64,000 nt of DNA. Source: Corynebacterium yudongzhengii (GTDB lineage Bacteria > Actinomycetota > Actinomycetes > Mycobacteriales > Mycobacteriaceae). The translations under genes and the position numbers were made by a program. The notes under the pieces are model-generated. The model was not told where the DNA came from. It searched no databases and saw nothing but the letters and a program-made list of their open reading frames with translations. Positions 59,576-64,000 of the stretch are shown here, one piece after another. The stretch is taken from positions 1,302,001-1,366,000 of the forward strand of contig NZ_CP026947.1 of assembly GCF_003065405.1 (NCBI RefSeq), given 5' to 3'. The stretch's first letter is position 1; each line of letters starts with the position of its first letter.

Positions 59576-60301
59576 CTACTCCGCGTTGTCCTCGCCGAGG
59601 TACGCGGTGATGGTCGCGGCGCCGTCTCTCACCACGACGCCGTCCTTGATGTAGTGGCGGGCCGTCACCGCGACGCGAGCATGGCCCTGACCGCCGTTGG
59701 TACCGATCTTGGCGATGATCGCCAGAATCAGGTCCTTTGCGGTCACTCCCTGCGCGAGCTCGCCGGAGACCTCGATGGCCATCGTTTTGAAGGGCTTCAG
59801 CGAGAGCGTCTGGGTGGCCATGACGTGCTCTACCTCAGAGGTGCCGATGCCCATCGCAATCGAGCCGAAAGCTCCGTGGGTGGAGGTGTGCGAGTCACCA
59901 CAGACGATCGTCATGCCCGGCTGAGTGATGCCGAGCTGGGGCCCAACGGTGTGCACGATGCCCTGCTTGACGTCTCCCATCGAGTGCAGTTTCACACCGA
60001 ACTCGGCGCAGTTCTTGCGCAGCGTCTCCACCTGCAGGCGCGAGGTCGGCTCCTGGATCTCGAGCAGATTACCGGAGGAGATGCCCAAGGTGGGCACGTT
60101 GTGGTCCTCGGTGGCCAGGTGCTGATCAGGGTGGCGGATCTTGCGGCCCGACATGCGCAGTCCGTCGAAAGCCTGGGGCGAGGTGACTTCGTGGAGGAGC
60201 TGGAAGTCAATGTAGATCAGGTCGGGGTCACCGTTGTCCCCCTTGGTCACGACATGATCCCGCCACACCTTTTCGGCGAGTGTCAAAGGCTTGTCAGCCA
60301 T
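59576..60301 (-). pseudogene. leuC: 3-isopropylmalate dehydratase large subunit, 3' half lost
   Basis: 241 residues from [18 protein letters not shown], with AGGAGG upstream. The first about 207 residues are LeuC ([74 protein letters not shown]) up to GTNGGQGH. From about base 59681 on, the sequence is unrelated ([20 protein letters not shown]...). Family members have about 470 residues; all three Cys ligands of the 4Fe-4S cluster lie in the lost half, and leuD is not next door. The enzyme cannot work unless another copy exists. Confidence 0.88.
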
Positions 60302-60362
60302 CGCTATCCTCCTGAAGATAATCACCCAAATTCTCAATATGCGGGATGCTAGTATCCATCTT

Positions 60363-61052
60363 GTGAGACAGTATAGCGAAGATTCCGGCATCAAAGTGCT
60401 CGACCGTGCGATTGCGATCGTGAAATCAGTCGCGAGGGACGACAAAACACTCGCATCACTGAGCGAGGATACCGGCCTGCCTCGTGCGACCACGCACCGC
60501 ATTGCATCCGCACTCGAGGTGCACCGCGTGCTCACCCGCAATCCCTCCGGCGAATGGGCGATCGGACCAGCCCTGGCAAGTTTCTCGGCGAAGGCCTCCC
60601 CCCGCCTCCTCGCCGCGGCCGAGCCGATCATGCGAGAGCTCGTCGCCACCACCCGGGAGTCCGTGCAGCTCTACGTACTCACCGGAGACACCCGTACCTG
60701 CATTGCCGCGGAGGAGCCCCCGAGCGGGTTGACTTACACCGTGCCGATCGGCTCCCAGCTGTCCCTAACCGCGGGCTCGGCCGCGCGCGTCTTCGCCGCC
60801 TTCGGGTTGATCCCGAACCCGGCGTTTAGCCAGGAGATCCTCGCCGACGTCCGGGCTAGCCGACTCGCCGAGTCGGTGGCCGAACGCGAGGTGGGACTGG
60901 CCAGCGTGTCCGCACCCATCATCGATTCCTCCCAGCTCGTCGTCGCCGTGCTGTCGGTTTCGGGTCCCGCGGAACGATTGGGGCCGCACCCGATCGCGAC
61001 ATGGGGCGCGGAGCTTGCCGACGCCGCCACCCGACTCGGCTCAGCGCTATAG
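60363..61052 (+). CDS. ltbR: IclR-family regulator, LtbR-like
   Basis: 229 residues from the GTG ([20 protein letters not shown]) that follows a TAGTAT -10 by exactly 7 nt (leaderless). N-terminal winged helix [26 protein letters not shown], then the IclR ligand domain ([49 protein letters not shown]). It is divergent from leuC, the arrangement of LtbR, the repressor of leuCD and trp genes in C. glutamicum. Its main neighbour target is broken here. Confidence 0.9.
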   Translation: MRQYSEDSGIKVLDRAIAIVKSVARDDKTLASLSEDTGLPRATTHRIASALEVHRVLTRNPSGEWAIGPALASFSAKASPRLLAAAEPIMRELVATTRESVQLYVLTGDTRTCIAAEEPPSGLTYTVPIGSQLSLTAGSAARVFAAFGLIPNPAFSQEILADVRASRLAESVAEREVGLASVSAPIIDSSQLVVAVLSVSGPAERLGPHPIATWGAELADAATRLGSAL

Positions 61053-61168
61053 GGCACTCCCCCCATCTTCACCACCCGAGGGAACTTCGGGCACACCCCC
61101 ACCGACTAAATTCCTCCACACCCGCTCATCCATCCGGCCCCCAACGACCTCACTGAGGAGGCAACGCC

Positions 61169-62749
61169 GTGGAGCTCGATCTCGTTGATCCTTCACGATG
61201 GCAGTTCGGCATCACGACCGTCTACCACTACATTTTCGTGCCGCTGACGATTGGCTTGGCGCCGATCGTCGCGATCATGCAGACAGTCTGGCATGTCACC
61301 GGTAAAGAGCAGTGATACCGCGCAACCCGGTTCTTCGGCAACCTGTTCTTGATCAACTTCGCAATGGGCGTCGTCACCGGACTGGTGCAGGAGTTCCAAT
61401 TCGGAATGAACTGGTCGGAATACGCCAGCTTCATCGGCGACGTATTCGGCGCCCCACTGGCGTTCGAGGGACTCGCCGCGTTCTTCTTCGAATCGGTCTT
61501 CCTCGGAGTCTGGTTCTTCGGCTGGGGCCGCGTCCCACGCCTGGCCCACCTCGCCTCGATCTGGACGGTGGCCGTCGCCGTCAACGTCTCGGCCTACTTC
61601 ATCATCGTGGCCAACTCCTTCATGCAGCACCCCGTCGGTGCCCGATTCAACCCGGAAACCGGCCGCGCCGAGCTGATCGATTTCGTCGCGCTGCTGACTA
61701 ACCCGACCGCGCTGCAGGCGGTGCCCCACGCAATCTTCGCCGCATGGATGCTCGCCGGAACCTTTGTCTGCGGCATCGCCGGTTGGTGGATGGTGCGGCA
61801 GATGCGCGCGGGCGATCCCGATGGAACGGCCGCCACCCTGTGGCGCACCTGCACGCGCTTCGGCGCCTGGATCATTCTCGTGTCCTCGGCCGGCGTCGCC
61901 CTGACGGGTGATGCGCTGGCAAAACTGATGTTTGTCCAGCAGCCGATGAAGATGGCCTCGGCCGAGGCACTGTGTCGCACCGAGACCGACCCCTATTTCT
62001 CCGTCCTGTCGGTCTCGACGATGAACAACTGCGAAACCGCAGTTCACGTGATCGACGTTCCCTTTGTCCTGCCATTTCTCGCGCAGGGCAAGTTCACCGG
62101 GGTCACCCTGCAGGGTGCAATGGACCTCAACGAGCAGTACCAGCAGCTCTACGGCGAGGGAAACTACATCCCGAACCTCTTTGTCACCTACTGGTCCTTC
62201 CGTTTGATGATCGGCTTCATGGCGGTGCCCGCCATCATGGCCCTTGTCGCGTTGTGGAAGACCCGCGCGAAGAAGGTGCCCTCGCAGCGCTGGATCCAGA
62301 CCACCTGCCTCATCGCCCTGCCGGCACCATGGATCTCCAACTTCTCGGGATGGGTGTTCACCGAGATGGGACGCCAACCATGGGTGGTCCACCCCAACCC
62401 GGACTTTCAGGGTGCACCCGGCCCGAACGCGGAGGAGGCAATCCACATGACGGTCGATTTCGGCGTCTCCGACCACGCAGCCTGGCAGGTACTGCTGAGC
62501 ATGGGCATCTTCACCGCCGTCTACGGCATCCTGGCGGTGCTGTGGTTCATGCTCATGCGTCGCTACGTCAGCCACGGGCTGGACCAACCGGGTATGGCCG
62601 CCGGTGATGCCGCCGACCCCGCCACGGCCTCCTATGAACCCGCGGGAGAGGCGGAGCTTGCACCCCTGCATTTCGGGAGCACCGATTCCGCCCCGCCCGC
62701 CGCGGATCGCACGCGGCATGACCGCGCAGTTGAAAGGGAGACACACTAA
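61169..62749 (+). pseudogene. cydA: Cytochrome bd oxidase subunit I with in-frame TGA
   Basis: From the GTG at 61169 ([30 protein letters not shown], haem-ligand His present) the frame reads 48 codons to TGA at 61313-61315, then continues YRATRFFGNLFLINFAMGVVTG to 62749 without other damage (GMNWSEYASFIGDVFG, NSFMQHPVGARFN, TPW-type core, GRQPWVVHP). Homologues have Trp at this position (KEQWYRATRF), so it is a TGG to TGA nonsense change. Together about 526 residues, normal for CydA. GAGGAG precedes the start. Confidence 0.9.
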
Positions 62750-63276
62750 TGGATCTCAACACCGCCTGGGGCGATCAGGTATGGAACTTCGCTCTCGACC
62801 CGGGTGAGCGATTGCTTGTTTCCGGTCCCACCGGGGCCGGAAAGACGACATTGCTGCAAACCATTGCGGGGCTGAACGCGCCGATATCGGGCAGTGTCTC
62901 CGCCCCGCAGAACACCCGCTTTTTCGCCGAGGACGCCTGGATATTCTCCACCACGGTGCGCGAAAACCTTCGGGTTGGCGCCCCCGAGCTAGACGACGCG
63001 CTGGCTAAACAGGTCCTCAAGGCGGTCGGTTTTCCCTTCGGGCTCGACGTCGTTGTGGACAACGGCGCCGAATCCCTCTCGGCAGGGCAGCGCCGCCGCC
63101 TCCTGCTCGCCCGCGCCCTGTGCGGCGACGCCGAAGTGCTGCTTCTCGACGAGCCCACGGCCCACCTCACCCCCGATGACTCGGAGACGCTGCTGCACAT
63201 GCTGCTGACCCAGCCGCTGCCCGGCGCGCGGGCGCAGCGCACAGTGATCGTCGTCGCCCACGAAACAGGTGCTTAA
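62749..63276 (+). pseudogene. cydB start fused in frame to a CydC/CydD-type ATPase domain (deletion product)
   Basis: 175 residues. The ATG overlaps the cydA stop (TAATG), as cydB does, and MDLNT is the usual CydB start. Then the sequence jumps to an ABC exporter nucleotide-binding domain: VWNFALDPGERLLVSGPTGAGKTTLLQTIAGL, RFFAEDAWIFSTTVRENLRVGAPE, SLSAGQRRRLLLARALCGDAEVLLLDEPTAHL, VIVVAH. The expected rest of cydB, cydD and the membrane half of cydC are missing. An in-frame deletion of about 4 kb explains it. Confidence 0.8.
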
Positions 63277-63294
63277 CGTGCTTTGCCGCAGGTC

Positions 63295-64000
63295 TTAACT
63301 GATCTGGTCAACCTGGTCGAGCTGGTCGATCGCATCGAGTGTGCCCGCGGGCCAGTCGACGTTCTTCGCCAGCGGAATCTGGTGGGAGGCCGATTCGAGG
63401 ATGTGCATGAAGTAGCCGGCGGTGTTCGGAATCGCGATGATGTCGCCGGCGGAGACACCACGTGGGAAGCGGATGCGGCGGCGCAGGATCACCTCATCCT
63501 CGATGCAGTACGCCCCGACCAAGAAGGCCTCGAGTTCCGCGGAATCCGGGGTGCGTTTCACCAGGATCGGATCGACGAGATAATCGTCCGAGGTAGTGCG
63601 GCACTGGGTGCGGTTCATGTGCAGACCCACCAGGGGAAGTCCGTCACTGCGGGTTTTCACGAACGCCACCTGGGCGAGGATCAGGCCGCAGCCGTCGAGT
63701 AGCGAGCGGCCCGGCTCGAGGTGCAGGCGCAACCCGCGCTCGCTGAGAGCCTCGGCGATGCCGTCGGAGAGCACCTGCTGCAACCACGCACCACGGGTCG
63801 GCTGCTGGTGGAAGGGATAATGCGTGCTCAACGGGTCGGACTTCCAGGTAAACGGTGCCGCGTAGCCGGCACGCTGCGTGCTGATCGCGCTGCAGTAGTC
63901 CTCCCACTGCTCGGCGTCGTCGAGATAGCTCATCGGCACCCCGCCCCCGATGTCGATGAACTCCGGGACGTGGCCGGCTGCGCGCAGGCTGTCGGTCAAC
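63295..64000 (-). CDS. PLP-dependent decarboxylase, DAP/ornithine decarboxylase family (5' end outside window)
   Basis: C-terminal 235 residues visible. FIDIGGGVPMSYLDD (glycine-rich PLP-phosphate site), LHLEPGRSLLDGCGLILAQVAFVKTR (EPGR signature), DDYLVDPILVKRTP, AFLVGAYCIEDEVILRRRIRFPRGVSAGDIIAIPNTAGYFMHILESASHQ: Orn/DAP/Arg decarboxylase group 2, of the Y4yA-type subgroup rather than classical LysA. The frame is open to the window edge. It is convergent with the cyd remnants. Substrate unknown. Confidence 0.85.
   Translation of the reverse strand, partial: LTDSLRAAGHVPEFIDIGGGVPMSYLDDAEQWEDYCSAISTQRAGYAAPFTWKSDPLSTHYPFHQQPTRGAWLQQVLSDGIAEALSERGLRLHLEPGRSLLDGCGLILAQVAFVKTRSDGLPLVGLHMNRTQCRTTSDDYLVDPILVKRTPDSAELEAFLVGAYCIEDEVILRRRIRFPRGVSAGDIIAIPNTAGYFMHILESASHQIPLAKNVDWPAGTLDAIDQLDQVDQIS

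Noticed and set aside
61313..61315. TGA in cydA read as selenocysteine
   Set aside because: CydA is not a selenoprotein family, homologues have Trp here, and no SECIS-like hairpin stands out after the TGA.

Overview
The window reads as a high-GC actinobacterial chromosome, almost certainly a Corynebacterium. The evidence is the C50-carotenoid set crtEb/crtYf/crtYe, the arg cluster in corynebacterial order (argC-J-B-D-F-R-G-H), a ROK-type SsuR with a perfect TAGAC-N6-GTCTA (McbR-type) operator, a TGAAC-N3-GTTCA (BioQ-type) operator before bioA, and many genes whose start codon lies 6-8 nt after a TAnnnT -10 box (leaderless transcription). Read from right to left, the backbone leuC / polA / rpsA / coaE / uvrB / uvrA / infC-rpmI-rplT / pheST / arg / tyrS follows the C. 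glutamicum order as I remember it, with accessory blocks inserted.

Layout: 0-3.4 kb, a polar-amino-acid-type ABC transporter with two luciferase-like (NtaA/DmoA-type) flavin monooxygenases, one of them half-length. 3.4-18 kb, tyrS, a Trm112-like gene, the complete arginine cluster, pheST and a frameshifted SpoU rRNA methyltransferase. 18-22.6 kb, a phenol-hydroxylase-type monooxygenase, an L-lactate permease with two LldR-like operators, and a frameshifted lldR. 22.6-23.2 kb, a repeat-filled non-coding island. 23.2-35.9 kb, infC-rpmI-rplT, a beta-lactamase-fold lipoprotein, uvrA, an MBL hydrolase, a DoxX protein, helD, two universal stress proteins and uvrB. 35.9-37.2 kb, a second non-coding island with an ordered array of perfect 16-bp palindromes. 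37.2-43.7 kb, bioAD, a Cys-rich small protein, ferritin, coaE, a YdcF-like protein and rpsA. 44-51.8 kb, small accessory genes and a sulfonate-use cluster (ssuR, ssuD-C-A-B, flavin reductase). 51.8-56.5 kb, the decaprenoxanthin cluster and a GT2 glycosyltransferase. 56.5-59.3 kb, polA and an atypical tRNA with a CAA anticodon.

The right end (59.5-64 kb) is decaying or rearranged. leuC is cut to its first half and leuD is absent. cydA carries an in-frame TGA. The cydB start is fused in frame to the ATPase domain of a CydC/CydD-type exporter, so cytochrome bd oxidase from this locus should be dead. Single-base homopolymer changes also hit the rRNA methyltransferase, lldR and the 3' end of ssuR. 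These may be real mutations or assembly errors.

The least explained element is a repertoire of intergenic repeats shared by three non-coding islands (22.6, 36.5 and 42.0 kb): the palindrome TTACGCACGTGCGTAA, the palindrome CTATGCCGCGGCATAG, a ~65-bp hairpin element and a ~103-bp element.
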